From NCBI GenBank assembly GCA_016839055.1, contig JAEKNX010000001.1, positions 1 through 64,000 on the forward strand: a stretch of 64,000 nucleotides of DNA, written 5' to 3'. The notes beneath the pieces were generated by a model. That model was not told the DNA's origin. It worked only from the letters and a program-made list of their open reading frames with translations, and searched no databases. The DNA comes from Spirochaetales bacterium (GTDB lineage Bacteria > Spirochaetota > Spirochaetia > UBA9216). The translations under genes and the position numbers were made by a program. Shown in pieces: positions 7,581 through 16,122 of this stretch; position 1 is the stretch's first letter, and each line of letters opens with the position of its first letter.

Positions 7581-8603
7581 ATGAACATTTCAGTTTTTAA
7601 ACCCTCTATCAATCGGAAAGAAATGGATGCTGTATTAAACTGCATGGTGTCCGACAGAATTGGTTTCGGAAAGGCGGCGTCTCAGTTGTCAAAAGAGATT
7701 GCCGACTATCTGGGCCTTAAGGGCGGAATCGCATTTAAGGAATACTTCCGGGCTCTTAAAACCGCGCTGGAATGTCTGGAGCTGGAAGAAGGTTCCGGGG
7801 TGATTGTTTCGGCTTTGGCACCGAATATGTATCGGATGGTCTTGGATGAAATAGGGCTGAAAGCTATTGTGGTGGATGTAGATCCAGACAGCAGTCTCAT
7901 GGATACGGCAAGGCTGGAAGAGCTTGTCGGGCAGGCTTCCGCCCTTATAGTGAATTATGAGATGGGTTTTCTTCCGGATATAGAAAAGATTTTAGAATTT
8001 GAGCTTCCTGTTATTGAGGATATTTCAATGGCTTTCGGGGCCGTTTTCTCGGAGAAGAAGGCTGGAACTTTCGGCAGGTATACACTGCTTAATATGGATG
8101 AGGACGGACTTATTACAACCGGCGGAGGAACCGCAGTTCTGGCTGCAGGACGCAAGGAATTGCAGATACTCAAAGAGCAGGCGGATACTCTTCATCCTAC
8201 TGTTTTTCTGCCTGATATGAACGCGTCACTCGGTCTTGCGCAGCTCAAGAGTCTTGAAGAGTATATTGAAATCCGTAAAGAGATCGCGGATATATTCTCT
8301 CAGTCGCTAATGAGGTCGAGGCATAAAAAACTTGTGCAGAGCGGAGATGCTGAAAATATAAACTACAGTTTTCCAGTTGTTCTCGATACTGGTATAGCGG
8401 AGGTCGCGGCCTTCGCACGTAAGAAAAATATATTAACCGAGCCTGCATTTAGCGGCTCTATAGCCGCTTATTCAGAAGAGGTCCAGAACAGCTGTCCGAA
8501 TGCAAAGGCGCTGCTGCTTCGGTGCATGAATTTCCCTCTCTATCCGATGCTCGGCAAGAAGAATATTGTCGAGATTGCAAGAGTATTATCATCTTTACCG
8601 TAA
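7581..8603 (+). CDS. DegT/DnrJ/StrS-fold protein lacking the PLP lysine
   Basis: A 340-residue protein with the layout of DegT-type sugar aminotransferases. The PLP-facing segment PVIEDISMAFGAVFSEKKAGTFG keeps the aspartate (D147). The segment that normally carries the Schiff-base lysine before TTGEGG reads NMDEDGLITTGGG (171-183), with no lysine at or next to the expected place. It may therefore be a lysine-independent enzyme, as known for a few family members, or a non-catalytic relative. It starts 16 bp after cheW and is followed by nadK, so it is probably cotranscribed. Substrate unknown. Confidence 0.75.
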   Translation: MNISVFKPSINRKEMDAVLNCMVSDRIGFGKAASQLSKEIADYLGLKGGIAFKEYFRALKTALECLELEEGSGVIVSALAPNMYRMVLDEIGLKAIVVDVDPDSSLMDTARLEELVGQASALIVNYEMGFLPDIEKILEFELPVIEDISMAFGAVFSEKKAGTFGRYTLLNMDEDGLITTGGGTAVLAAGRKELQILKEQADTLHPTVFLPDMNASLGLAQLKSLEEYIEIRKEIADIFSQSLMRSRHKKLVQSGDAENINYSFPVVLDTGIAEVAAFARKKNILTEPAFSGSIAAYSEEVQNSCPNAKALLLRCMNFPLYPMLGKKNIVEIARVLSSLP

Positions 8604-8627
8604 TAATAACAGGCTGGTTTGAATTAA

Positions 8628-9485
8628 ATGAGTAGATTGGTTATAAAAAAAGCTGCAGTCATAGTAAATCTTCTTAAACCCGAGGCCAAGGAAGTAGTAG
8701 CTGAAATAACTGACTGTCTTCACGGGAAGGGTATTGAGACTGAAGTTTTCGGTTATTCAGGTAAGCCGATAGCCCCGATTGTAGGTGATATTGATATGGC
8801 CTTTGCCCTCGGCGGTGACGGAACTGTTCTTTTTTCCGCCCGGACTCTGGCACTGATGCAGGTTCCTGTTCTTGCCGTAAATATGGGGAATTTTGGATTC
8901 ATAACCGAGGTGTCTAAGGACGAATGGCGTGAGACCTTTGAGGAGTATATTGAAGGTAAGCTGAGTCTGAGCAGGCGGCTTATGCTGCAGGCCAGGGTTC
9001 TCCGCGACGGCGAGATTACTGCCGAATTTCACTGTCTGAATGATTCGGTAATTTCCGCTTACGGGATATCGAAGATGATAAAGCTCTCGGTAAAACTCAA
9101 TGATACGCCGCTTGGACAATACAGAGCGGACGGAGTAATTCTGTCGACACCTACAGGCTCTACCGCTTATTCCGCAGCTGCAGGCGGTCCGCTCTTGGAT
9201 CCTGAGATGGAAGCAATGCTTATCAATCCTATATGTCCGTTCAGCCTGTCCAACAGGCCCCTGGTCGTACAGGCTGACAAGAAAGTCTCCATTTCAGTAG
9301 AGCCGGATCAAAGGGCAGAGGTTATCCTGACGGTAGACGGCCAGATGGTCTTTCCTCTGAAACCTCTTGATACCATCCTTTTCGAGAGGGCTGAAGAGAA
9401 GGCCCTGATAATCCGTTCTGATAAGAGAAATTTCTATGAAATACTCCGAAGTAAACTGAAGTGGTCGGGGGGGCCTGATGCTTGA
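8628..9485 (+). CDS. nadK: NAD kinase
   Basis: A 285-residue ATP-NAD kinase that phosphorylates NAD to NADP in the cytosol. The GGDGT motif (62-66) and the downstream TPTGSTAYSAAAGGPL motif near residue 176 are the two family signatures. NMGNFGFITE lies between them. Length is normal. The end of the gene contains a run of seven G (9467-9473) and overlaps the recN start codon by 8 bp (atgcttga), so recN translation is probably coupled. Confidence 0.95.
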   Translation: MSRLVIKKAAVIVNLLKPEAKEVVAEITDCLHGKGIETEVFGYSGKPIAPIVGDIDMAFALGGDGTVLFSARTLALMQVPVLAVNMGNFGFITEVSKDEWRETFEEYIEGKLSLSRRLMLQARVLRDGEITAEFHCLNDSVISAYGISKMIKLSVKLNDTPLGQYRADGVILSTPTGSTAYSAAAGGPLLDPEMEAMLINPICPFSLSNRPLVVQADKKVSISVEPDQRAEVILTVDGQMVFPLKPLDTILFERAEEKALIIRSDKRNFYEILRSKLKWSGGPDA

Positions 9486-11181
9486 AGAACTTAATGTCAG
9501 AAATTATGCACTTGCCGATGCTCTGAATGTTGAATTCGGTCCAGGGCTGAATATACTCTCGGGAGAAACCGGTTCAGGAAAGTCAGTAATAATCGGAGCC
9601 TTGGGTCTTGTCCTGGGAGAGAAGGGTGATGTTGGGGCAATTCGAACGGGCTCGGATGAAACCGAAGTTTCGGCTGTAGTAAACATCAACGGGAACGCCC
9701 AGGCCGCGCTCTGGCTTGCCGAACACAGTCTCCAGTCTGAAGACGGACGAGTAATCCTCCGCAGAATTTTGAAACAGAACGGCAGGGGCGGCATTTATAT
9801 CCAGTCATCAATGGTCACGAGAACTGATTTAGCCGATTTCACCTCGCTGCTGTTTGATATACACGGTCAGCATGAGCATCAATCGCTTCTGTCAGCTGAT
9901 AACCATAGAAGGTATCTAGACAGCTTCGCGGGCCTTACAGAGACGGCTGAGGAGCTGAAAAACAGCTTCATGGAACTTTCATCCGTAAAGAAAGAATATA
10001 AGGCGCTTGTTGCTGATGAAAGAGAGATACTCAGGGAGGCGGACCTTGCGGCCTTTGCTGTGAAAGAAATTGAAGAGGCAAAGCTTCAGTCAGGTGAGAT
10101 TGAACAGCTTGAGAATGAACATCGGCTGCTGTCTCAGGCTGAAAAACTGTTCCTGCTTTTTGAGGATATGCATTCGAGTCTTAGTGAATCTGCAGGCGGA
10201 GCCTTAAACGGGCTGCGCAGCGGAATGAAGCAGCTGAAAGAGCTGAGTTCAATCGACCCGCTTTTTGAGGAATCTTCGTCGAGAATTGAGAACGCATTCT
10301 ATGAAACGGAGGATGTTCTCGACGGGCTTGAGAGATATAAAAATGATTTTGATTTCAGCCCCGAACGTCTTGGGGCTTGTGAAGACAGGCTCTCGGAACT
10401 TCTTAAGCTGCGGAAAAAATACGGTGATAGTGTTGAGGAGATCCTCGGATTCCTTGAGGAGAGCCGGAAGAGAATAAACAGTATAGAAAATAGGGAAGAG
10501 CTAAAGGAAGAGTACGCCGGAAGGATTGCGTCTATAGAGAAGTCTGTGCTTCAGACTGCAGCCGGCCTCTCTGAAGGCAGAAAGGCCGCGGCAGTGGAAC
10601 TTCAGGGCGCTATTCAGCGACAGCTAAAGGCCCTGGGGATGCCGAAGGCTGAGTTCCGGGTGCTGGTTGAGGCTCGGACCGGAGACAACGGGAAGCCGAG
10701 CTGCGGTATGAACGGTTTTGATACGGTTGAGTTTCTCATTTCTCCGAATCAGGGTGAGCCTCCGAAGAAGCTGCGAAATATAGCCTCCGGAGGAGAGATT
10801 TCGAGGGTAATGCTTGCGATAAAAACTGTTCTCGCTGAGATTGATACTGTTGACTGTCTAGTGTTCGATGAGATTGACAGCGGCATCGGGGGTGAGGTAG
10901 CTGTGGCTGTAGGCGAGCATTTATACAATTTATCACGTTTTACCCAAATTCTCTGCATTACACATCTTGCGTCAATAGCAGTTCGTGCCGATAATCATAT
11001 AAGGGTAAGTAAGAATACCCATGATGACCGGACTTTTACGCAGATTCGCAGTATTATAGGCGATGAGCGGAAGGCGGAAGTCGCAAGAATGCTTTCCGGT
11101 GATGAGGACGGCGAAGTATCGCTGAAACATGCTGAAGAACTTTTATCAAAAGCCGGACAGACATCCGAAGGAAAAAAATAA
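9478..11181 (+). CDS. recN: DNA repair ATPase RecN
   Basis: A 567-residue SMC-like protein that acts in double-strand-break repair. The Walker A motif GETGSGKS is at residues 29-36. A long helical coiled-coil middle follows, then the signature LRNIASGGEISRVMLAIKTVL and the Walker B region CLVFDEIDSGIGG, and finally QILCITHLASIAV. Length is typical. It begins inside the last codons of nadK and is followed after 2 bp by a gene of unknown function. Confidence 0.96.
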   Translation: MLEELNVRNYALADALNVEFGPGLNILSGETGSGKSVIIGALGLVLGEKGDVGAIRTGSDETEVSAVVNINGNAQAALWLAEHSLQSEDGRVILRRILKQNGRGGIYIQSSMVTRTDLADFTSLLFDIHGQHEHQSLLSADNHRRYLDSFAGLTETAEELKNSFMELSSVKKEYKALVADEREILREADLAAFAVKEIEEAKLQSGEIEQLENEHRLLSQAEKLFLLFEDMHSSLSESAGGALNGLRSGMKQLKELSSIDPLFEESSSRIENAFYETEDVLDGLERYKNDFDFSPERLGACEDRLSELLKLRKKYGDSVEEILGFLEESRKRINSIENREELKEEYAGRIASIEKSVLQTAAGLSEGRKAAAVELQGAIQRQLKALGMPKAEFRVLVEARTGDNGKPSCGMNGFDTVEFLISPNQGEPPKKLRNIASGGEISRVMLAIKTVLAEIDTVDCLVFDEIDSGIGGEVAVAVGEHLYNLSRFTQILCITHLASIAVRADNHIRVSKNTHDDRTFTQIRSIIGDERKAEVARMLSGDEDGEVSLKHAEELLSKAGQTSEGKK

Positions 11182-11183
11182 CA

Positions 11184-11993
11184 GTGGGAAAAATCAGTGC
11201 TCTGATAAAAGAGCAGTATACAGAAAACTTAAAAGAACATAAGTTGAAGCTCGAAGAGCTCAGGAAGATAGAACAAGAGTTAGCCATTCATGCCCGAAGC
11301 GATAAAGAACATGCCGGTATGACTAAGCTGAAGGTAGCAGAGACTAACCTGAATATAGTTTCCTACCTTGTTCTGATGAACGGTATCTCTGTTGCTCTTC
11401 TTGGTATTAAAAATGATGCTTTCCTGAACGAAGCCCGGAAAACCTGCTATAAGGCAATAATAAATATTGAAGAATCCGTTTCAAATTATATTGATGTCCC
11501 ATTTTCTGAATATGAGGGTCTTCTCGAGAAAATCAGGGATGTTAATCAGGTTCGGCGCTGGGCTCTGGTGCGAAAGCTGGGGTTTTCGATACAGGCGGTT
11601 AAAGACGGTTTTGGCGAGAATACGAAATGGAAGTGGTCTTTCGTCGAAATTGAAGCACGTTTTGCTATTGTTGCCAAGAATCTTCTTGATTTAAAGACCC
11701 TGATGGCGGGCCTTGACCCGCGTGCCCAGTTTTATCAGGAGAGATATGCTCATCTGAAACTGGTAAAGAAGCTGCTTCAAAAAAGTGCTGATGGATATCG
11801 TGAGAAATATGAGCTGTCGACTCTTCGAATAGATGATTTCAAGCTTGCGATTAATTACCTCGGCAGTCTGCGCAGGCTTAACGCCCTCATAGGAGAACCT
11901 GAAGAGGCGAATGAGCTAAAAAAGAAGATTGATGTCTGGAAACAGAAAATGGATCAGGATATCAAGAAAAAAGAGTCTTCAGCTAAAGCCTGA
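11184..11993 (+). CDS. Predicted helical protein of unknown function
   Basis: This 269-residue protein has no family I can name. It starts with GTG 2 bp after the recN stop and is probably in the same transcript. The sequence is predicted to be almost all helix, rich in Lys, Glu and Leu, with possible coiled coil near residues 10-45. There is no signal peptide or clear membrane span, although IVSYLVLMNGISVALLGI (about 58-75) is hydrophobic. The lysine-rich tail ends KKKESSAKA. The gene order nadK-recN-this gene looks familiar from treponemes, but this is recollection. Confidence 0.6.
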   Translation: MGKISALIKEQYTENLKEHKLKLEELRKIEQELAIHARSDKEHAGMTKLKVAETNLNIVSYLVLMNGISVALLGIKNDAFLNEARKTCYKAIINIEESVSNYIDVPFSEYEGLLEKIRDVNQVRRWALVRKLGFSIQAVKDGFGENTKWKWSFVEIEARFAIVAKNLLDLKTLMAGLDPRAQFYQERYAHLKLVKKLLQKSADGYREKYELSTLRIDDFKLAINYLGSLRRLNALIGEPEEANELKKKIDVWKQKMDQDIKKKESSAKA

Positions 11994-12022
11994 TTATCCT
12001 TCCTAAATACGGAATTACCGAT

Positions 12023-12439
12023 TTACTCGTTATATTTTCCATCTCTCATTTCTGAAAGCGCGTCGAACGGGAAAAGTTCTCCGGTAGTCGTCGATACAAA
12101 ATCATCAAGATTCATACCGCTGAAATAAACAGGGAAATCGCTCTCGGTGAACTCTGAGATGACCTGTCTGCAGGCCCCGCAGGGTGATACCGGGTAATCA
12201 GCCTTTGTGCAGCAAACTGCCATGGCGGAAAATTTGGTTTGGCCCATCGAGATTGCCTTTACGATCGCAGATCGTTCCGCACAGATTGTAAGCCCGTAAG
12301 AGCGATTCTCGATATTGCCGGCTGTAACAACCTGTCCATCGGCACATAGTAAGGCTGCCCCTACGTTAAAATTAGAATAAGGGGAGTATGATCTTTCCGC
12401 GGCTTTTTCTGCTTCTTTAAGTAACTCTTCAGGTTTCAC
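12023..12439 (-). CDS. cdd: Cytidine deaminase
   Basis: A 138-residue homotetramer-type cytidine deaminase of pyrimidine salvage. The zinc and catalytic motif CAERSAI and the second zinc motif PCGACRQVISEF are intact, and the N-terminal SYSPYSNFNVGAALL matches the family. It is convergent with the preceding gene and divergent from the next plus-strand gene, and the promoter presumably lies within 12440-12524. No terminator hairpin is evident in the 29 bp between it and the upstream convergent gene. Confidence 0.95.
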   Translation of the reverse strand: MKPEELLKEAEKAAERSYSPYSNFNVGAALLCADGQVVTAGNIENRSYGLTICAERSAIVKAISMGQTKFSAMAVCCTKADYPVSPCGACRQVISEFTESDFPVYFSGMNLDDFVSTTTGELFPFDALSEMRDGKYNE

Positions 12440-12524
12440 TCTCTACTCCTATAAATCGAGTTTAAAAAATCTTGTTTGACAGTATCGCATGTAATGGTAT
12501 AGGATGCAATTAATTGTGACTATT

Positions 12525-13577
12525 ATGAAAAAAAGAATTATGATTGTTTTATTTTTTTTTATGTTGACTGGGTATATTCTCTTCTTTCCTGTCGTGCTCC
12601 AGAAGGAACTCGTCTTTATTCCGTCCTGGGCAGTCGAGATAGCCGCAGGGGCGCCCGGTTCCTCGGAAATTATGGGACCGAAGATTCCATTCAAGCTCGA
12701 TGATCGGCTCGGCTATTTTTCGCGGAGCGGTGAACTGGGGTTAACCGCGGAAATTGATTATGAAGCGGTTGTGTCAGATAATTATTTTATAAATTATTCC
12801 AGTTTATCGCAGAATCTTGTACTTCAGAACAGCAGTGGTGAAATACTGGGGAATATAGTAACCGAAGGGCTTCCCTTCCTGCTTAACGGCAGATCTTTTA
12901 TTATATCACCTGACAGGCTGACAGTTACCGAACATGAAGAGGGGAAGATTCTCTGGTCGGTAACTCCCGGCTCAATGATCACATCGATTGATTGTAACAG
13001 CTCGGAGACGTTGATAGGCCTCATGAATGGTAAGGTTTTTCTCTATAACAGGGCTGGTGAAAAGCTTTTTTCTTTTTTCTCTACTGATAGCAGGTACAGC
13101 ATTGTATATGCATGTGCTCTTTCGGACGACGGGCGGTACATGGCTGTGGTTACTGGTCTTTACCCTCAGCAGCTTATCTGTTTCGAGTCAAGGAATGAAT
13201 TAATTACGGTTATACTAAGAAAAGATCTCGATGTTCCATTCAGACGGAATCTATATCTTGATTACAGCTCAGACGGAAAGCTTCTCTATCTGGAGGCTCC
13301 TGAGGGGCTGGATGTTATCAACTCAACGGGTATACCTAAAGAAAGTATTAGATTTAATGGAATTGTTACCGCGTCAGAGCTCGGGGGGGTGAGTGAACTC
13401 TCTTATCTGCATGTTGTGAATGAGGGGAATTCTATTCTCAGAATCTTCAGGCCCGATGTCGGACCTATTGCGGAATTTCAGCTTCCTTCAGGCGGGCTTT
13501 ATTTTAATCCGGATGAAAGATGTGTCTATCTGGGATGGAATGGAATTATAGTAAGATATGATCTTATTGAGGGATGA
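12525..13577 (+). CDS. Membrane-anchored propeller-like protein, function unknown
   Basis: About 350 residues from the ATG at 12525 (an in-frame ATG at 12504 is also possible). A hydrophobic N-terminal segment (IMIVLFFFMLTGYILFF) should act as a signal anchor. The remainder consists of beta-rich repeats such as ILWSVTPGSMITSIDCNSSE, ACALSDDGRYMAVVTG and LYLDYSSDGKLLYL, which resemble WD40 or PQQ-type propeller blades. It probably lies outside the inner membrane. The next gene, for an exported M23-like protein, follows directly, so the two may work together on the envelope. No named family recognised. Confidence 0.65.
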   Translation: MKKRIMIVLFFFMLTGYILFFPVVLQKELVFIPSWAVEIAAGAPGSSEIMGPKIPFKLDDRLGYFSRSGELGLTAEIDYEAVVSDNYFINYSSLSQNLVLQNSSGEILGNIVTEGLPFLLNGRSFIISPDRLTVTEHEEGKILWSVTPGSMITSIDCNSSETLIGLMNGKVFLYNRAGEKLFSFFSTDSRYSIVYACALSDDGRYMAVVTGLYPQQLICFESRNELITVILRKDLDVPFRRNLYLDYSSDGKLLYLEAPEGLDVINSTGIPKESIRFNGIVTASELGGVSELSYLHVVNEGNSILRIFRPDVGPIAEFQLPSGGLYFNPDERCVYLGWNGIIVRYDLIEG

Positions 13578-13581
13578 AATA

Positions 13582-14463
13582 TTGAAAAAAATATTTACCG
13601 GAACATTTATATCGGTTCTGCTTTTCTTTCCTGTACTGACACTGTTCTCTTTTGGATGGCCGGTAGGTGACCCCATTGTGACCGCTACCTTCGGTGAGGA
13701 TAAATGGGGAACATTCGGGCACGGAATTGGAATTTCTGGAAGCAGTATTGAAGTTTATCCTTCGGAAAAAGGCGAAATAGTTTTTTACTATGAAAATTCA
13801 GAGGTATTCAGCCAGATGCCCAGTGGGCTGGGTAGTTTTGCGGTCGTAGAACATGAGAGGAAGCTTCGGACTCTGTACGGCGGTCTTGACCTGTCACCTG
13901 AACTGGAAAATAGTGAAAAAATAACAACCGAGGACAGCCTCGGCAAAGCCGGTTTGACGGGAAAGTCGGATAAGATGCATCTCTTTTTTGCGGTGATAGA
14001 CAGTGAATTCGGACAGTTTGTTAATCCTCTGCTTTTGCTCAACTCTATAGCAGACAGCAAGGCTCCAGTTATTAGAGAAGTGGGAATCAGATCTCCGGCG
14101 GGCTACCAGTTGATTGGGCGGGAAGCAGTTGTTTCTGCGGGAAGGGCTGAAATCCAGGCTGAAATTTTCGACCCCTGTATGTCTGAAGACTTTTCTCGCC
14201 CCATGGCCCCGTATAAGATCTATTTATTTCTTAACGGTGAAGAAATTTTTTATATAAGCTTTGAATCGATGATTACCGAGGCCAGTGAAGCGGTGGTGCA
14301 GTCAAACGCGAGCCTGTTGTATTCTGATTACTATAAGGAAGACGGCAGGATTTCACTTGGGGACATAAATCTTGTTCCGGGAGAATTCAGGTTTGAGATC
14401 CTTGTCAGTGATTATGCCGGAAATGAAACAAGCCGGGCTTTTAAAATCAGAGTAGTAGAGTGA
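13582..14463 (+). CDS. Exported M23-peptidase-like protein with degenerate active site
   Basis: About 293 residues from TTG 13582, chosen because gaggga lies 7 nt upstream. An ATG at 13558 inside the previous gene is the alternative. A signal peptide (FTGTFISVLLFFPVLTLFSF) is followed by an M23/LytM-like region: VTATFGEDKWGTFGHGIGI, GSFAVVEHERKLRTLYGGL, KAGLTGKSDKMHLFFAVID, FVNPLLLL. The zinc ligands are not intact: the H-x3-D motif reads HGIGI with glycine for aspartate, and the H-x-H motif reads HLF. It is thus probably a non-catalytic wall-binding or regulatory protein. The C-terminal half is beta-rich. Confidence 0.65.
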   Translation: MKKIFTGTFISVLLFFPVLTLFSFGWPVGDPIVTATFGEDKWGTFGHGIGISGSSIEVYPSEKGEIVFYYENSEVFSQMPSGLGSFAVVEHERKLRTLYGGLDLSPELENSEKITTEDSLGKAGLTGKSDKMHLFFAVIDSEFGQFVNPLLLLNSIADSKAPVIREVGIRSPAGYQLIGREAVVSAGRAEIQAEIFDPCMSEDFSRPMAPYKIYLFLNGEEIFYISFESMITEASEAVVQSNASLLYSDYYKEDGRISLGDINLVPGEFRFEILVSDYAGNETSRAFKIRVVE

Positions 14464-14468
14464 TCTGA

Positions 14469-15332
14469 ATGAAGACCTTCTCGAAAGTGCCTGCGGAAAA
14501 TCATTACAGACAGATCTGCTGTAATCTATGCGGTTCGCAGAAGAGCGAGCTTCTCTGGGATTTTAAGGCCTGGGCCTTTGTTAAATGCGGAAACTGCGGG
14601 CTTGTTTACCAGAATCCGCAGCCTTCGGCCAAAGAACTTGCCGGGCGTTACGATAGTGAGTATTTCAATTATGAGATAGAGAACGAGGATGCCTTTTTTC
14701 ATCTGATGGAACTTGGATTGAAGGATGTCGGTCTTGACGCAATTGAGCGAAGAATATTTGTCGAAGGAAAGGCTGATGGCGAAAAGCCGGTTTTTCTCGA
14801 TGTCGGATGTGCTACAGGCCGGCTGATAGAGCATGTCGGAAACCGGGGCTGGATCGGTAGAGGCGTGGAAGTCTGTCGTGAAGCTGCCGAATACGGAATA
14901 AGAACGAGGGGTGTCGATATCTCGATAGGAACACTCGAAGAGGCTGCTTTCGAGGATTGCTCGGTTGATGTAATGCACAGTTCGCATCTTGTGGAACATT
15001 TGACATCACCGAATGATTTTTTTAAAGAAGCCTCGAGAATTATTAAGCCGGGAGGATTTTTGATTACCGTTACTCCTGACATAAGTGGTTTTCAGGCACG
15101 GATGTTCGGTTCCGGCTGGAGATCGGCTATCGCGGATCATATGTATTTATTTTCAAAGAAGACACTGACAAAGATGCTCAAGAAAAACGGTTTTATTATC
15201 AATAAAACCATCAGCTGGGGAGGTCTTGCCGCCGGTTCTGCCCCTGTTTATATAAAAAACATGGCTGATAAGCTTGCAAAAGCTTTGGGAGCAGGGGACG
15301 TTGTCTGTATTCTGAGTATGATCTCGGATTAG
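14469..15332 (+). CDS. SAM-dependent methyltransferase with zinc-ribbon N-terminus
   Basis: A 287-residue class I methyltransferase. The N-terminus has two CxxC pairs (CCNLCGS and CGNCGLVYQNPQP). The SAM-binding motif I is FLDVGCATGRLIEHV. Motif-like segments VMHSSHLVEHL and IIKPGGFLITVTPD follow. This layout is common in enzymes that modify sugars or lipids, but the substrate cannot be told. It starts 5 bp after the M23-like gene and is probably cotranscribed with it. Confidence 0.8.
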   Translation: MKTFSKVPAENHYRQICCNLCGSQKSELLWDFKAWAFVKCGNCGLVYQNPQPSAKELAGRYDSEYFNYEIENEDAFFHLMELGLKDVGLDAIERRIFVEGKADGEKPVFLDVGCATGRLIEHVGNRGWIGRGVEVCREAAEYGIRTRGVDISIGTLEEAAFEDCSVDVMHSSHLVEHLTSPNDFFKEASRIIKPGGFLITVTPDISGFQARMFGSGWRSAIADHMYLFSKKTLTKMLKKNGFIINKTISWGGLAAGSAPVYIKNMADKLAKALGAGDVVCILSMISD

Positions 15333-15387
15333 TGTATTGACACAACATATTCATTTATCTAGGATTAGAGATTGAACCGGAGGGATT

Positions 15388-16116
15388 ATGACTGAAGAAC
15401 GACTGCAGCTGTTGCCTGAGGATTTTCTTCGAAACATCGCTGTTAAAGAAGGTATCAGCTTTGATGATACTATTGATAAGCAGGAATTGATTGAAATCAT
15501 TCTCGATGCAATAGAAGAGGACCGAGCCGAGAAGTATTCGTCTAATAATCCAGCTATGCGGATTAAAGAACGGAAATTCGATATCACACTTAATGAGCAG
15601 TTTGATTTTGATGAAGATAAATATCCTCTTCCAGAAAAATATAATGAGACAAAAATTGTACTGCTTCTTCGGGATCCCGCATGGGCTTACGCCTACTGGG
15701 ATATTAAGGAATCAGATATTGAAGCTGTTAAGGTCGGAGCCGTTAACGGATCACTTCTTTTACGGGTTTTCGAACTGGAAAAACCTGAGATACTAAAATC
15801 AAACATTATTGACTTTTTTGACATTCCACTGAAAATTAACGATAGCAGCTGGTATATAAATCTTCCTAACAGGGGTGTTTACTACAAATTAGAGCTTCTA
15901 CTCAAGAGAGGCGAGACCGAGAAGGTCCTCTGCTTCTCGAACTGTATACTGAGTCCGTCCTGGGAAGTCGGTGAGATGAATAATATCAAGGAGATGAAGG
16001 GGACAGGGAACGACCTTCTGCTTGTAGCAGGCGTATATGATCTTAGTGAATCCGAAACCGGGACGAAAATTCCCCAACGGATTATTTCAATGATTGATAG
16101 TGAGTATCTGGAGTAA
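15388..16116 (+). CDS. DUF4912 domain protein
   Basis: A 242-residue protein with a DUF4912-type core: LPEKYNETKIVLLLRDPAWAY, AYWDIKESDIEAV, then LPNRGVYYKLELLL and FSNCILSPSW. DUF4912 is often encoded next to GH57 enzymes in diverse bacteria. Here the GH57 gene starts 6 bp downstream, so a shared role in glucan metabolism is likely by association only. The N-terminal 60 residues (LPEDFLRNIAVKEGI) resemble a Rho-N/SAP-like helical module. RBS ggaggg is 6 nt before ATG. Confidence 0.75.
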   Translation: MTEERLQLLPEDFLRNIAVKEGISFDDTIDKQELIEIILDAIEEDRAEKYSSNNPAMRIKERKFDITLNEQFDFDEDKYPLPEKYNETKIVLLLRDPAWAYAYWDIKESDIEAVKVGAVNGSLLLRVFELEKPEILKSNIIDFFDIPLKINDSSWYINLPNRGVYYKLELLLKRGETEKVLCFSNCILSPSWEVGEMNNIKEMKGTGNDLLLVAGVYDLSESETGTKIPQRIISMIDSEYLE

Positions 16117-16122
16117 TGAATT

